A stretch of 64,000 nt of DNA, taken from assembly GCF_029961765.1 (NCBI RefSeq), contig NZ_CP124681.1, positions 3,472,001-3,536,000 of the forward strand, in the 5' to 3' direction. Below are positions 1 to 7,531 of the stretch, in pieces (within the stretch, counting starts at the first letter, position 1; each line of letters begins with the position of its first letter). The notes under the pieces are model-generated. The model searched no databases and was not told the origin of the DNA. It worked only from the letters and a program-made list of their open reading frames with translations. Source of the stretch: Nocardioides sp. QY071 (GTDB lineage: Bacteria; Actinomycetota; Actinomycetes; Propionibacteriales; Nocardioidaceae). A program made the translations under genes and the position numbers.

Positions 1-315
1 ATGCTGCACATGCTGGTGCCGGTGCTCGCGGTCGTCGGCTGGTTCGCTTGCGGCCCGCGGCCCCGCACCGACGGGCGCGCGATCGCGATCGCCTTCGGCT
101 GGCCGATCGCCTGGCTCGCGGTGACCCTGGCCGTCGCCGGCGCCACCCGGTGGGTCCCCTACCCGTTCCTCGACTTCCGCGAGGAGGGCTGGGGCTCGGT
201 GGTCGTGGTCTGCCTCGGGATCACCGCCCTGTTCGCGGCGCTCATCGCCGGCTTCCGGTACGCCGACCGGAGGATCGCCGCCTCTCGACAGGCCGACCCG
301 GTCACGGCACCCTGA
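1..315 (+). CDS. Pr6Pr-family membrane protein, C-terminal part (5' cut by window edge)
   Basis: The 104 visible residues form three hydrophobic stretches (about 3-18, 28-46 and 64-84) and end in a short basic tail. The motif WVPYPFLDF near residue 51 resembles the conserved C-terminal segment of Pr6Pr/FAR-17a-like membrane proteins, which usually run to about 200 residues. I therefore take the ATG at base 1 as an internal codon and the gene as truncated by the window start. It lies four bases before a globin gene on the same strand and may be co-transcribed with it. The function of this family is not established. The family call rests on one motif and the hydropathy. Confidence 0.6.
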   Translation: MLHMLVPVLAVVGWFACGPRPRTDGRAIAIAFGWPIAWLAVTLAVAGATRWVPYPFLDFREEGWGSVVVVCLGITALFAALIAGFRYADRRIAASRQADPVTAP

Positions 316-319
316 TCGC

Positions 320-739
320 GTGACCACGCTCTACGAGCAGGCGGGCGGCTTCGACGCCCTCCTCGACCTGTGCAACCGGTGGCACGACCTGTGCCTGGCC
401 GACCCGGTCGCGGCCCACCCGTTCGAGCACGAGCTGCACCCCCAGCACGACGAGCGGCTGGCGGCGTACCTCAGCGAGGCGCTCGGCGGCCCCGCCCTGT
501 ACACGGCGGGCTACGGCGACGAGAGCTCGATGCAGCGGCTGCACGCCGGCAACGGCGAGCACGCCGAGCTCGACGAGGTCTGCCTGGAGCTGTTCGACCG
601 GGCGCTGGCCGACGTCGGCATCGACGGGCACGCCGGCCGGCAGATCTCGGCCTACTTCCGGCGCGCGACGCAGGCGATGAGCGCGTACGCCGACAGCCCG
701 GACCAGGTGCCGAACGGGCTGCGGTTCAACCACGCCTGA
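320..739 (+). CDS. Truncated haemoglobin (group II-like globin)
   Basis: This 139-residue protein starts at GTG 320 and has the length of a truncated haemoglobin. It opens with MTTLYEQAGG, the usual start of the pre-A/A helix in this family. The His-rich segment HPFEHELHPQHDERLAAYLSEALGG (residues 33-57, read in short pieces) matches the E-F region, and a later stretch with YTAGYGDESS and HAGNG is typical of actinobacterial group II-like members. Such proteins bind haem and O2 or NO and take part in respiration support or nitrosative-stress defence in the cytoplasm. I could not fix the proximal His with certainty. No own promoter is evident, so it may be expressed with the upstream membrane gene. 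Confidence 0.78.
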   Translation: MTTLYEQAGGFDALLDLCNRWHDLCLADPVAAHPFEHELHPQHDERLAAYLSEALGGPALYTAGYGDESSMQRLHAGNGEHAELDEVCLELFDRALADVGIDGHAGRQISAYFRRATQAMSAYADSPDQVPNGLRFNHA

Positions 740-755
740 GCCTGCTGAGCCGCGC

Positions 756-1646
756 TCAGCGGTCGGCGAGCGCCAGCTTGGCCGGCGCCCGCAGCAGGTC
801 GACCCGGGTGGCGCGGCGGCCGACGACCGTGAGCACCAGCAGCGAGGTGAGCACGCCGTCCTCGCGCAGCGCGACGGCCGGGGCGCCGTTGGCCTCGACC
901 AGCTCGACCTCGACGTCGCCGGCGTACTTGGCGACCAGGCCGACCAGGAACCGGGCGACCCGGTCGGCGCCGTGGACCGGCCGGCGGGCCGAGCTGACCA
1001 CGCCGCCGCCGTCGGAGGTGAGCACGACGTGGGGGTCGAGGGTCTCCAGCAGTGCGGCCAGGTCGCCGCCGGCGGCCGCGGCGAGGAAGCGGCCGAGGAC
1101 CTCCTCGTGGGTGGTCCGGTCGACCTCGAAGCGGGCCGGCTGGGCGGCGAGGTGGGCGCGGGCCCGGGACGCGAGCTGGCGGACGGCGGCCGGGGTGCGG
1201 CCGACGACGTCGGCGACCTCGGGGAAGCCCATCCCGAACACGTCGTGCAGCACCCAGGCGGTCCGCTCGGCGGGCGAGAGCGACTCGAGGACCACGGCCA
1301 GCGCATAGCTCACCGTCTCGTCGAGGGTGACCCGGTCGGCGGGATCGGCCTGGACCGCGGCGAGGAACGGCTCGGGGAGCCACGGGCCGACGTAGGACTC
1401 GCGGCGGACGCGGGCCGAGCGCAGCACGTCGGTCGCGGCGCGGGCGACCGTCACGGTCAGCCAGCCCGTCAGGTCGCGGACCGGCTCGCGGGCGTCGGCG
1501 TCGACCAGCCGGGTCCAGCAGTCGGCGACGACGTCCTCCGCCTCGGCGCGGCTGCCGAGGATGGCATAGGCGACGCGGACCATCCGCGGGCGCAGGGCGT
1601 CGTACTCCCCCGCCAGCGCCTGGACCCGCGCGACCGGGTCACACAC
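756..1646 (-). CDS. sigJ: ECF41-family RNA polymerase sigma factor (SigJ-like) with SnoaL-like C-terminal domain
   Basis: This 296-residue protein has a sigma-70 region 2 (about 15-85), a sigma-4 HTH (about 115-170) and a C-terminal SnoaL-like extension (about 180-290). The hallmark ECF41 motifs are present: WLPEP in the linker (near residue 88), DGGG in the SnoaL-like domain, and a degenerate APAKL where NPDKL is usual near the C terminus. In this family the extension, not a classic anti-sigma factor, tunes activity. It starts at GTG 1646 and overlaps the stop of the upstream NAD(P)H-binding gene by 8 bp, so the two are almost certainly one transcription unit. The unit is preceded by an ECF41-type promoter at 2388-2414, which implies autoregulation. 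Confidence 0.92.
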   Translation of the reverse strand: MCDPVARVQALAGEYDALRPRMVRVAYAILGSRAEAEDVVADCWTRLVDADAREPVRDLTGWLTVTVARAATDVLRSARVRRESYVGPWLPEPFLAAVQADPADRVTLDETVSYALAVVLESLSPAERTAWVLHDVFGMGFPEVADVVGRTPAAVRQLASRARAHLAAQPARFEVDRTTHEEVLGRFLAAAAGGDLAALLETLDPHVVLTSDGGGVVSSARRPVHGADRVARFLVGLVAKYAGDVEVELVEANGAPAVALREDGVLTSLLVLTVVGRRATRVDLLRAPAKLALADR

Positions 1647-2379
1647 GCGCGAGCCACTCGTCGAACGTCATGGTGCCCAGCGTGGCACCGGGGCCGGGCA
1701 GCAGGCCACCCTGCTCGACCTGGCGGCCGGTGCGGCCCGCCATCGGCACGGGTACGACGATCCGGCGCGACCCCCGCGCCCGGACGACGGCGCGCACCAT
1801 CCGGCCCAGGTCCTCGGGCCGCGGTCCGCCCAGGTCGGGCAGCAGCCCGGCGGGCTCGCCGAGGGCGGCGGCCACCAGCGCGGCGGCGACCTCGCCGGCC
1901 GCGACCGGCTGGGTGCGCATCCGCAATGCCATCGCGAACGGCCGCGGGCTGCGCTCGATCATCTGGCCGGCGAACTCGTGGAACTGGGTGGCACGCAGCA
2001 CCGACCAGGGCACCGGCCCGGCCGCGACCAGCGCCTCCTGACGGCGCTTGCCGAGGTAGTAGGGCAGGTCGACCCGGTCGCACCCGACGATGGAGAGGGC
2101 CACGTGGTGGCGCACTCCCGCCTCCGCCCCCGCGGCGAGCAGGCGACCGGTCGCCGCCTCGAAGAAGGCGACCGAGCGCTTCGCGCTGAGGGTGTCGACG
2201 TTGCTCGCGTCGATGACGGCGTCCACGCCGTCGAGGGCCTCCGCCAGCCCCGAGCCGGTGGTCAGGTCGACCCCGGCGGAGCGAGCGATGACGACCGGCG
2301 TGGCGCCGGTGCGTCGTACCTCCGCGACCACCATCGCGCCGACCAGTCCCGTTCCGCCTGCTACTGCGATCTGCTTCAT
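1639..2379 (-). CDS. NAD(P)H-binding atypical SDR (NmrA/epimerase-like), ECF41-associated COE-type protein
   Basis: This 246-residue protein begins MKQIAVAGGTGLVG, an atypical-SDR dinucleotide-binding loop (GGTGLVG). It lacks a clear YxxxK catalytic pair, as is common for NmrA/NAD(P)H-binding proteins. It ends with a MTFDEWLAR tail. ECF41 sigma genes typically neighbour a carboxymuconolactone decarboxylase, oxidoreductase or epimerase (COE) gene that is the main target of the sigma factor; this gene fits the oxidoreductase/epimerase class. ATG 2379 was chosen because it starts the Rossmann strand and lies just downstream of the promoter at 2388-2414. Upstream in-frame codons run through that promoter. 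The substrate is unknown. Confidence 0.85.
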   Translation of the reverse strand: MKQIAVAGGTGLVGAMVVAEVRRTGATPVVIARSAGVDLTTGSGLAEALDGVDAVIDASNVDTLSAKRSVAFFEAATGRLLAAGAEAGVRHHVALSIVGCDRVDLPYYLGKRRQEALVAAGPVPWSVLRATQFHEFAGQMIERSPRPFAMALRMRTQPVAAGEVAAALVAAALGEPAGLLPDLGGPRPEDLGRMVRAVVRARGSRRIVVPVPMAGRTGRQVEQGGLLPGPGATLGTMTFDEWLARV

Positions 2380-2387
2380 GACAGGTG

Positions 2388-2414
2388 GACGAGACGGGTC
2401 GGCGGAGTGTGACA
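2388..2414 (-). promoter_or_regulatory. ECF41-type promoter (TGTCACA-N16-CGTC)
   Basis: Read on the minus strand, TGTCACA (2414-2408) is followed by exactly 16 bases and then CGTC (2391-2388). This equals the published ECF41 consensus as I remember it. The CGTC ends 8 nt before the ATG at 2379, so the transcript would be leaderless or nearly so. It sits in the 40-bp gap after the helicase stop codon at 2420. Confidence 0.8.
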
Positions 2415-2419
2415 CCGGG

Positions 2420-4576
2420 TCAGGCGGCGTCCCCGCGGGCCTCCAGCGCGGCGGTGAGCAGCGCGACCAGTGCCTCGGTCTGCAGGTCGATGGCACCGCC
2501 CTCGACCTCCTCGCCGGCACCGTCGAGGGCGCGGGCGGCGAGCCCGGCCTTCTTGTCGATCAGCTCGGCGATGCGGGTGTCGAGGGTCTGCGTGGCGATC
2601 ACGCGCCAGGCGGTGACCGGCTCGGCCTGGCCGATCCGGTGGACCCGGTCGATGGCCTGGGTCTGCTCGGCGTCGGTCCAGGAGAGCTCGGCGAGCACCA
2701 GGTTGGAGGCGACCTGCAGGTTGAGCCCGACGCCGGCCGCGGTGAGCGAGCAGACCGCGACCTGGACGTCCGGGTCGTTGACGAAGGCGTCGATCTCCTT
2801 CTGCCGCGTGGTCGAGGACTGGTCGCCGCGCACCGAGCTGTAGCGGATCCCGCGCTCGGCGAAGGTCTTCTCGGCGGTGTCCATGACGTCGATGTGCTTG
2901 GCGAAGAAGACGACCTTGCCGACGTTGCGCGCCAGCTGGGCGGTGTAGTCGGCCGCGAGGCCGGCCTTGGCCTGCCCGATCCGGCGCATCATCGTGAAGA
3001 CGTTCTCGCCGGTCTTGGTCGAGTTGTCCTCACGCTCCCAGCCGGCGACCTGGCGGACCAGGCGGTGGTCGATCCCCTCGACCTCGGCGCCGGTACGGCG
3101 GGTGGCGATCGCGGCGTCGTAGCGCTCCACCATCCGCCGGGCCAGCTCCTGCTCGGCCTTGCGGATGGAGCGCCCGGCCTCGCCCTCGAGCTCGACCGGG
3201 ATGTCGGCGACGCGGCGGGCCGGGATGTCGGCGGCGACGTCGATCTTGCGGCGCCGGGCGATGCCCTGCTCGATGACGGCGCGGCGCGCGGCCGGGTAGA
3301 ACGCCGGGTCGGCCGGGGTCAGGCCGGTCTCCTCCAGCGCCTCCATCAGGGGGCCCTGCGGCACGACGTTGTCGATCCAGCCGAGGAACTGCCAGATCGC
3401 GCGGAAGTCCTCGATGTCGTTGATCAGCGGGGTGCCGGTCAGTGCCATCATCAGCGGGCGCGCGATCCGGGAGCGGATCCGCGAGGCGATCTCGAGCACG
3501 TTCTGCGAGCGCTGCGAGGTCTTGTTCTTGATGTAGTGCGCCTCGTCGACGATCATGCCGCGGAACCCGTGGGTGCCGAGCCAGCCGACGTGGCGGTCGA
3601 GGATCTCGTAGTTGACGACGAACACGTCGGCGAAGCCGTCGGCGTCGTCACCGTCGCCGTGGAGCACGGTGGCGCGGCGGTTGGGCGTCCAGATCTCGAC
3701 CTCGCGCGCCCAGTTGGTCTTGACCACGTTGGGGACCACGGCCAGCAACGGGAAGGCGCCCGCCGCCTCGGCGGCGAGCAGCGCCTGGGCGGTCTTGCCG
3801 AGCCCCGGCTCGTCGGCGAGCAGGTAGGTGCGGTGGCCCTCGGCGGCCGAGGCGATCAGCTGGGCCTGGTGCTCCATCAGCTCGCGCCCGACCGGCGCGT
3901 GCCGGCCGGTGAGCGCGGTGAGCTGGTCGGCGTCGGGAAGCGGCATGCAGGCCGGCGCGTCCGGCGCGGCCCGCTCGAAGGAGCGGAACAGCGGCTCGAG
4001 CAGTTCCCAGCCGGCCAGCCGCCGCGGCGGGACCTTGACCCGGGCGTGCGCGAAGTCGGGTGCGAGGAAGGGGTGCGAGAGCTGGTAGGCCTGCACCGAC
4101 AGCGGAGTGACCCGCTTCTCGGCGAGCGCCGCCAGCTCCGGGTCGACGGTGACCGGCGTCGGCTCGGGCTCCGGCTCGTCCACGCCGGCCTTGCGCAGCA
4201 GCTCGCGACGCATCGCCTTGGCCGACTCCGAGATCTCGGCGTTCTCGTCGAGCAGCGTGAACAGCGTGCTGTCGCGCGCCGCGGTCTGGGCCAGGATCGT
4301 GGCGATCCCGTCGAGCCGCTTGAGCTCCTCGCCGCGGCGGCTGTCGGACAGCTCCGTGTCGTTCTTGACCCGGGCCCGCTCCTCGCGCGCCAGCAGCGCC
4401 ACGACCTGGAACTTCGCGCGCACCTCCGGCATCGCCGAGCGCCGCGCGACCGCTGCCTCGACCTCGCGCACCGCGCGGGCGAGCTGCGGGATGATGCCCT
4501 CTTCGTTGCGACGCGTGCGCGCCGACTGCGAGCCACGACGCTGCTGCGTCGCCCCCCGCTGGCCTCCTCGAGCCAC
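2420..4576 (-). CDS. SNF2/DEAD-box-family ATP-dependent helicase
   Basis: This protein of about 718 residues has an N-terminal helical region, a Walker A-type motif (DEPGLGKT) and a DEAH-type box (VDEAHYIKN) in the first ATPase lobe, then a second lobe with VGLNLQ and the QAIDRVHRIGQ motif typical of SNF2 enzymes. It should be a DNA-dependent ATPase that remodels or translocates on nucleoprotein; no nuclease domain is visible. The GTG at 4576 is preferred over an in-frame ATG at 4606 because GGAAGGAAG lies a few bases upstream and the more distal extension is unusually basic and of low complexity. Downstream genes belong to the sigma-factor unit, which has its own promoter. Confidence 0.88.
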   Translation of the reverse strand: MARGGQRGATQQRRGSQSARTRRNEEGIIPQLARAVREVEAAVARRSAMPEVRAKFQVVALLAREERARVKNDTELSDSRRGEELKRLDGIATILAQTAARDSTLFTLLDENAEISESAKAMRRELLRKAGVDEPEPEPTPVTVDPELAALAEKRVTPLSVQAYQLSHPFLAPDFAHARVKVPPRRLAGWELLEPLFRSFERAAPDAPACMPLPDADQLTALTGRHAPVGRELMEHQAQLIASAAEGHRTYLLADEPGLGKTAQALLAAEAAGAFPLLAVVPNVVKTNWAREVEIWTPNRRATVLHGDGDDADGFADVFVVNYEILDRHVGWLGTHGFRGMIVDEAHYIKNKTSQRSQNVLEIASRIRSRIARPLMMALTGTPLINDIEDFRAIWQFLGWIDNVVPQGPLMEALEETGLTPADPAFYPAARRAVIEQGIARRRKIDVAADIPARRVADIPVELEGEAGRSIRKAEQELARRMVERYDAAIATRRTGAEVEGIDHRLVRQVAGWEREDNSTKTGENVFTMMRRIGQAKAGLAADYTAQLARNVGKVVFFAKHIDVMDTAEKTFAERGIRYSSVRGDQSSTTRQKEIDAFVNDPDVQVAVCSLTAAGVGLNLQVASNLVLAELSWTDAEQTQAIDRVHRIGQAEPVTAWRVIATQTLDTRIAELIDKKAGLAARALDGAGEEVEGGAIDLQTEALVALLTAALEARGDAA

Positions 4577-4706
4577 AGGCTTCCTTCCAAGCGGCCGCCG
4601 ACACACGGCGACCCCGGTTCATCAGCTGGTTCGACCGGCGGCTCGCGCTGCTGCGGGAGGGCACCGATCGGCGTACGTCACCGGTTCTCGTCGCGAGGAC
4701 GGCGTC

Positions 4707-4736
4707 CGGTGGTGGGCTCAGAGTACCCCACCACCG
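4707..4736. other. Perfect inverted repeat / hairpin in intergenic region
   Basis: CGGTGGTGGG (4707-4716) and CCCACCACCG (4727-4736) are perfect complements around a 10-nt loop, followed on the plus strand by GTTTC. It has the shape of an intrinsic terminator for plus-strand transcripts, but no plus-strand gene ends nearby. It could instead end a leader or a small RNA, or bind a protein. Confidence 0.5.
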
Positions 4737-4861
4737 TTTCACCTGTGGTCGGCATCACCGCGTGCGTGGCGGCGGGCCGCCGCGCCCCATGCGTTCTGGT
4801 CGCCGATCGAGCCGGATGACGACCAGAACGAATGGGGTGCGGTTCAGACCAGGGCGAGCCC

Positions 4862-4893
4862 ACTAACGCGTTAGTCAAGACTGACGTGTTAGC
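4862..4893. promoter_or_regulatory. Tandem palindromic operator upstream of secreted-protein gene
   Basis: ACTAACGCGTTAGT (4862-4875) is a perfect 14-bp palindrome. A second copy, ACTGACGTGTTAGC (4880-4893), matches it at 11 of 14 positions, with centres 18 bp apart. The layout is that of a TetR-type repressor binding as two dimers, and it lies about 105 bp before the start of the secreted-protein gene. No regulator gene is adjacent. Confidence 0.55.
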
Positions 4894-4997
4894 GGCACTC
4901 ACAGCGTCCTGCCAGCACGGCCGCAGTCCGGGCCCAGCCTCGCCGCGGAAGGTCGAGGCAGGCCCGCACCGACGCGGGCGAGACGAGAGGAGCACCG

Positions 4998-5555
4998 ATG
5001 AGCAAGTACCGCATGCGTGCCGCCGCCCTGCTGGCAGCCGGCGCCGTCGCCGGCGGCGCGAGCGCCACCGCCCTGGCCGCGAACGCCGACGACACGACGA
5101 GCACGCCGAGCGCCACCGCCGACCAGGGCCGCCCCGGTCCCGGCGGACCCGGCGGTCGCGGCGGCCCTGGCCCCGGCCTCGACCCCGCCGCCCTGGCGAA
5201 GGCCTTGGGCGTGAGCGAGAACGACCTGACCGACGCCCTCGACGCCGTACGCGACCAGCTGAGGCCCGACGCCGCCGCCGAGCCCGCCGAGGGAGAGTCC
5301 CCCACGCCCCCGACCGACGCCGAGCGCGCCGAGCGCGAGGCCGCGCTGGCGAAGGCGCTGGCCGGGGAGCTCGGCCTCGACCAGGCGAAGGTGACCGCGG
5401 CGCTCGACGAGGTCCGTGCCGCGCACGAGGCCGAGCGTCGCCAGGACCTCTCCGACCGGCTCGACGAGGCGGTGACGGACGGTGACCTGACGGCGGACGA
5501 CAAGGCCTCGGTGCTCAAGGCGTACGACGCCGGGGTGCTCGGCCTCACTCGGTGA
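4998..5555 (+). CDS. Secreted acidic protein of unknown function
   Basis: This 185-residue protein starts with a clear signal peptide: basic MSKYRMR, a hydrophobic Ala/Gly/Leu core to about residue 28 and likely cleavage after ALAANA. A Gly/Pro-rich linker (about 45-60) follows. Two similar acidic helical segments come next, each with the pattern LAKALG/LAGELG, then V or L, then ALDAVR/ALDEVR (about 64-85 and 115-135). This looks like an internal duplication of a small helical module. The mature protein should be exported. The start is supported by AGAGGAG eight bases upstream. Its last 11 bp overlap the convergent acyl-CoA dehydrogenase gene. I do not recognise a characterised family. Confidence 0.8.
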   Translation: MSKYRMRAAALLAAGAVAGGASATALAANADDTTSTPSATADQGRPGPGGPGGRGGPGPGLDPAALAKALGVSENDLTDALDAVRDQLRPDAAAEPAEGESPTPPTDAERAEREAALAKALAGELGLDQAKVTAALDEVRAAHEAERRQDLSDRLDEAVTDGDLTADDKASVLKAYDAGVLGLTR

Positions 5556-6702
5556 TCGGCACCGGCTCGCCGAGTGCGTCGGCGCCGAGGTGCACGAGGG
5601 TCTGCTCCGGCGTGAACGGGTGGAACTTCACGGCCCGGATGTCGCGGTAGCACCGCTCGACCACCGAGCCGCGGAAGTACGCCGGCCCGCCGGCGACCTC
5701 CATCGCGAGGTCGCAGACCTCGATGCCGGCCCGGGCGACCTCCGCCTTGGCGGTCATCACCGCCAGGACACTCGCCCGGGACGGCGTCGGATCGTCACCG
5801 ACCAGCGCGAGCGCGCCGTCGAGCGCCCAGACCGCCACCTGGATCCGCGCGCGCATCACGCCGACCTGCCGCTGGATCGCCACGTCTCCGCAGCGACGGC
5901 CGGCGGCGGCCACCGCGGCGTCGTACGCCGCCTCGGCGACACCGAGGTAGGCCCCGCAGATGATCGGGAACGCGATGCTCGAGATGACCTGCAGCGGCGG
6001 GTCGACCACGCCCCACGGGCGGTTGGCGAGCACCTTGTCGTCGGGGACGAAGACGTCGACCAGGTCGATGTCATTGCTGGCGGTGCCGCGCATCCCCAGC
6101 GTGTCCCAGTTGTCGGCGACGGCGACCCCCTCGGCCGCGACCGGCACGGCCAGGTTGAGGACGCGGCGGCCCAGGTCGGGGTCGTCGTAGCAGGCCATCG
6201 TCGAAATGACCGTGCCATGGCGGGACTGGCTGGCGAAGCGCTTGCGGCCGGTGACCCGGTAGCCGCCGTCCACCCGGACCGCCACACCCTGCGGCTGGGT
6301 GTAGTCGCCACCGCCGGTCGAGACGAGGAGGACCTGCTCCTCGGCGACCCGGCGCAAGGTGGCCTCGGCCCCGGGCAGGCCGCGGCGGTAGCGCCACGCG
6401 GTGAACGCGACGACGTGCTGGTGCATGGCGCTGGCGAGGGCGGTCGCCCCGCAGTGGTGCCCCAGCTCGCGCTGCAGGGCGACGAGCTCGCGGACGGTGG
6501 CGCCGTCGCCACCGAGCTCGACGGGGACGGCCGCGCGCAGCAGGCCCGCGGCCCGCAGCTCGTCGTACGCCTCGGACACGAAGCTGGCCTCCGCGTCGTG
6601 GCGGGCGGCGTGGGCGGCGATGCGGGGGCCGATCGCGGCGGCCCGTTCGGCAGGGGTGGGACGGGTGGCGGACTCGGTGGTCGGCTGGAGTGTGCTGGTC
6701 AT
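5545..6702 (-). CDS. Acyl-CoA dehydrogenase-family flavoprotein
   Basis: The protein of about 385 residues has the N-terminal helical domain (about 15-125), the middle beta domain with SRHGTVIST and WDTLGMRGTASNDIDL (the usual FAD/acyl-CoA contact loop), and the C-terminal four-helix domain with MEVAGGPAYFRG. Family members are FAD-dependent acyl-CoA dehydrogenases or flavin-dependent monooxygenase/desulfurisation enzymes (DszC/HsaA-like folds), so the substrate cannot be named. ATG 6702 opens the usual short disordered N terminus; the in-frame codon at 6744 would extend into the divergent promoter. It faces an HxlR-type regulator across 108 bp, which is the likely local control. Confidence 0.85.
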   Translation of the reverse strand: MTSTLQPTTESATRPTPAERAAAIGPRIAAHAARHDAEASFVSEAYDELRAAGLLRAAVPVELGGDGATVRELVALQRELGHHCGATALASAMHQHVVAFTAWRYRRGLPGAEATLRRVAEEQVLLVSTGGGDYTQPQGVAVRVDGGYRVTGRKRFASQSRHGTVISTMACYDDPDLGRRVLNLAVPVAAEGVAVADNWDTLGMRGTASNDIDLVDVFVPDDKVLANRPWGVVDPPLQVISSIAFPIICGAYLGVAEAAYDAAVAAAGRRCGDVAIQRQVGVMRARIQVAVWALDGALALVGDDPTPSRASVLAVMTAKAEVARAGIEVCDLAMEVAGGPAYFRGSVVERCYRDIRAVKFHPFTPEQTLVHLGADALGEPVPITE

Positions 6703-6760
6703 GCAACCAATGTCGGACCGGTCCGGGCGGGGCCTCCAGTCCATGAATGCGACCCGGCTG

Positions 6761-6775
6761 GTCCAGGTTCTGGAC
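6761..6775. promoter_or_regulatory. Inverted repeat between acyl-CoA dehydrogenase and hxlR-type genes
   Basis: GTCCAG-GTT-CTGGAC is a perfect 6-bp inverted repeat with a 3-bp spacer. It lies in the 108-bp divergent spacer, 36 bp before the regulator start and about 59 bp before the dehydrogenase start. It is a candidate operator for the HxlR-type protein. Confidence 0.45.
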
Positions 6776-6810
6776 TACCCCGGCGGGTCGCGCGGGAGGA
6801 CCATGGAGGG

Positions 6811-7509
6811 ATGCCCGACTACGGCAACTACTGCCCCGTCTCCATGGCCGCCGAGGTGGTCGCGGACCGCTGGACGCCGCTCATCATCCGCGAGCTGGTG
6901 CTCGGGAACACCCGCTTCAACGACATCGCCCGCGCACTGCCGGGCATCTCGCGCTCGCTGCTCGTGCAGCGCCTGCGCCACCTCGAGCGCCGCGGGGTGC
7001 TCGAGACCTGGCCGGCGCCGACGGGTCGCGGCAGCGAGTACCACCTGACACCGGCCGGGCGCGACCTCGAGCGGGTGATCGACAGCCTCGGGCGCTGGGC
7101 GATCGAGTGGCTCTTCGAGGAGCTGCGCCCCCACGACGTCGCGCCGACGACCCTGATGTGGTGGATGCACCGGCGCGTCGACCTCCAGCGGCTGCCACCG
7201 GGCCGCACGGTCGTGGAGTTCCGGCACACCGCGCCGGAGGCCGTGACCATCTGGCTGGTCATGGAGCGCACCGAGGTGTCGGTCTGCCTGCAGCACCCCG
7301 GCTTCGCCGTCGACGTCGAGGTCACCGCGACCACGCCGGCCCTGTCCGACGTCTTCCAGGGCTACTGCTCGTGGGGCGAGGCCGTCGAGGCCGGCCGGGT
7401 CCAGGTCGCCGGTCTCCCCCGGCTCGTCGAGGCGCTGCCGCGCTGGTTCCTGTGGAGCCCGTGGGCCGCGGTGACCCGGGAACGGGCGGATCGCGCGCTG
7501 ACCAACTAG
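6811..7509 (+). CDS. HxlR-family winged-helix transcriptional regulator
   Basis: This 232-residue protein has an N-terminal HxlR winged helix: Cys in NYCPV at residue 7, DRWTPLIIREL, then the recognition helix region SRSLLVQRLRHLERRG and the wing SEYHLTPAGR. A C-terminal domain of about 110 residues (about 110-225) resembles SCP2/sterol-carrier-like domains found fused to some actinobacterial HxlR proteins, so it may bind a lipid ligand. The start ATG 6811 matches the usual family N terminus, with GGGAGG a little upstream. It is divergent from the acyl-CoA dehydrogenase. Its TAG stop lies inside the KstR-type box of the next gene. Confidence 0.88.
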   Translation: MPDYGNYCPVSMAAEVVADRWTPLIIRELVLGNTRFNDIARALPGISRSLLVQRLRHLERRGVLETWPAPTGRGSEYHLTPAGRDLERVIDSLGRWAIEWLFEELRPHDVAPTTLMWWMHRRVDLQRLPPGRTVVEFRHTAPEAVTIWLVMERTEVSVCLQHPGFAVDVEVTATTPALSDVFQGYCSWGEAVEAGRVQVAGLPRLVEALPRWFLWSPWAAVTRERADRALTN

Positions 7510-7520
7510 AACCTGTTCTA
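7507..7520. promoter_or_regulatory. KstR-type operator upstream of HsdA-like SDR gene
   Basis: TAGAACCTGTTCTA fits the KstR consensus TnnAACnnGTTnnA at every fixed position. It is the core of a larger perfect inverted repeat, CTAGAAC-CT-GTTCTAG (7506-7521). It ends 12 bases before the GTG start of the SDR gene and its first bases are the stop codon of the regulator gene. KstR is the TetR-family repressor of steroid catabolism in actinobacteria. No kstR gene is in this window. Confidence 0.7.
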
Positions 7521-7531
7521 GAGTCTGCGGC

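Larger units (their letters stand above)
4577..4997. other. 421-bp divergent intergenic region with no gene
   Basis: I see no credible coding sequence on either strand here. The short open frames are Arg/Pro/Ser-rich and have no ribosome-binding site. The region holds the start signals of the helicase gene (minus) and of the secreted-protein gene (plus), a 10-bp-stem hairpin at 4707-4736, a tandem operator-like palindrome at 4862-4893, and the ribosome-binding site AGAGGAG before ATG 4998. Base composition is more mixed than in the flanking genes. Confidence 0.7.

Noticed and set aside
2090..4819. A 909-codon open frame on the plus strand opposite the helicase gene
   Set aside because: It is an antisense frame kept open by high GC, with Arg/Leu/Gly/Val/Asp-rich low-complexity translation and no motif. 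The SNF2 motifs are on the minus strand.
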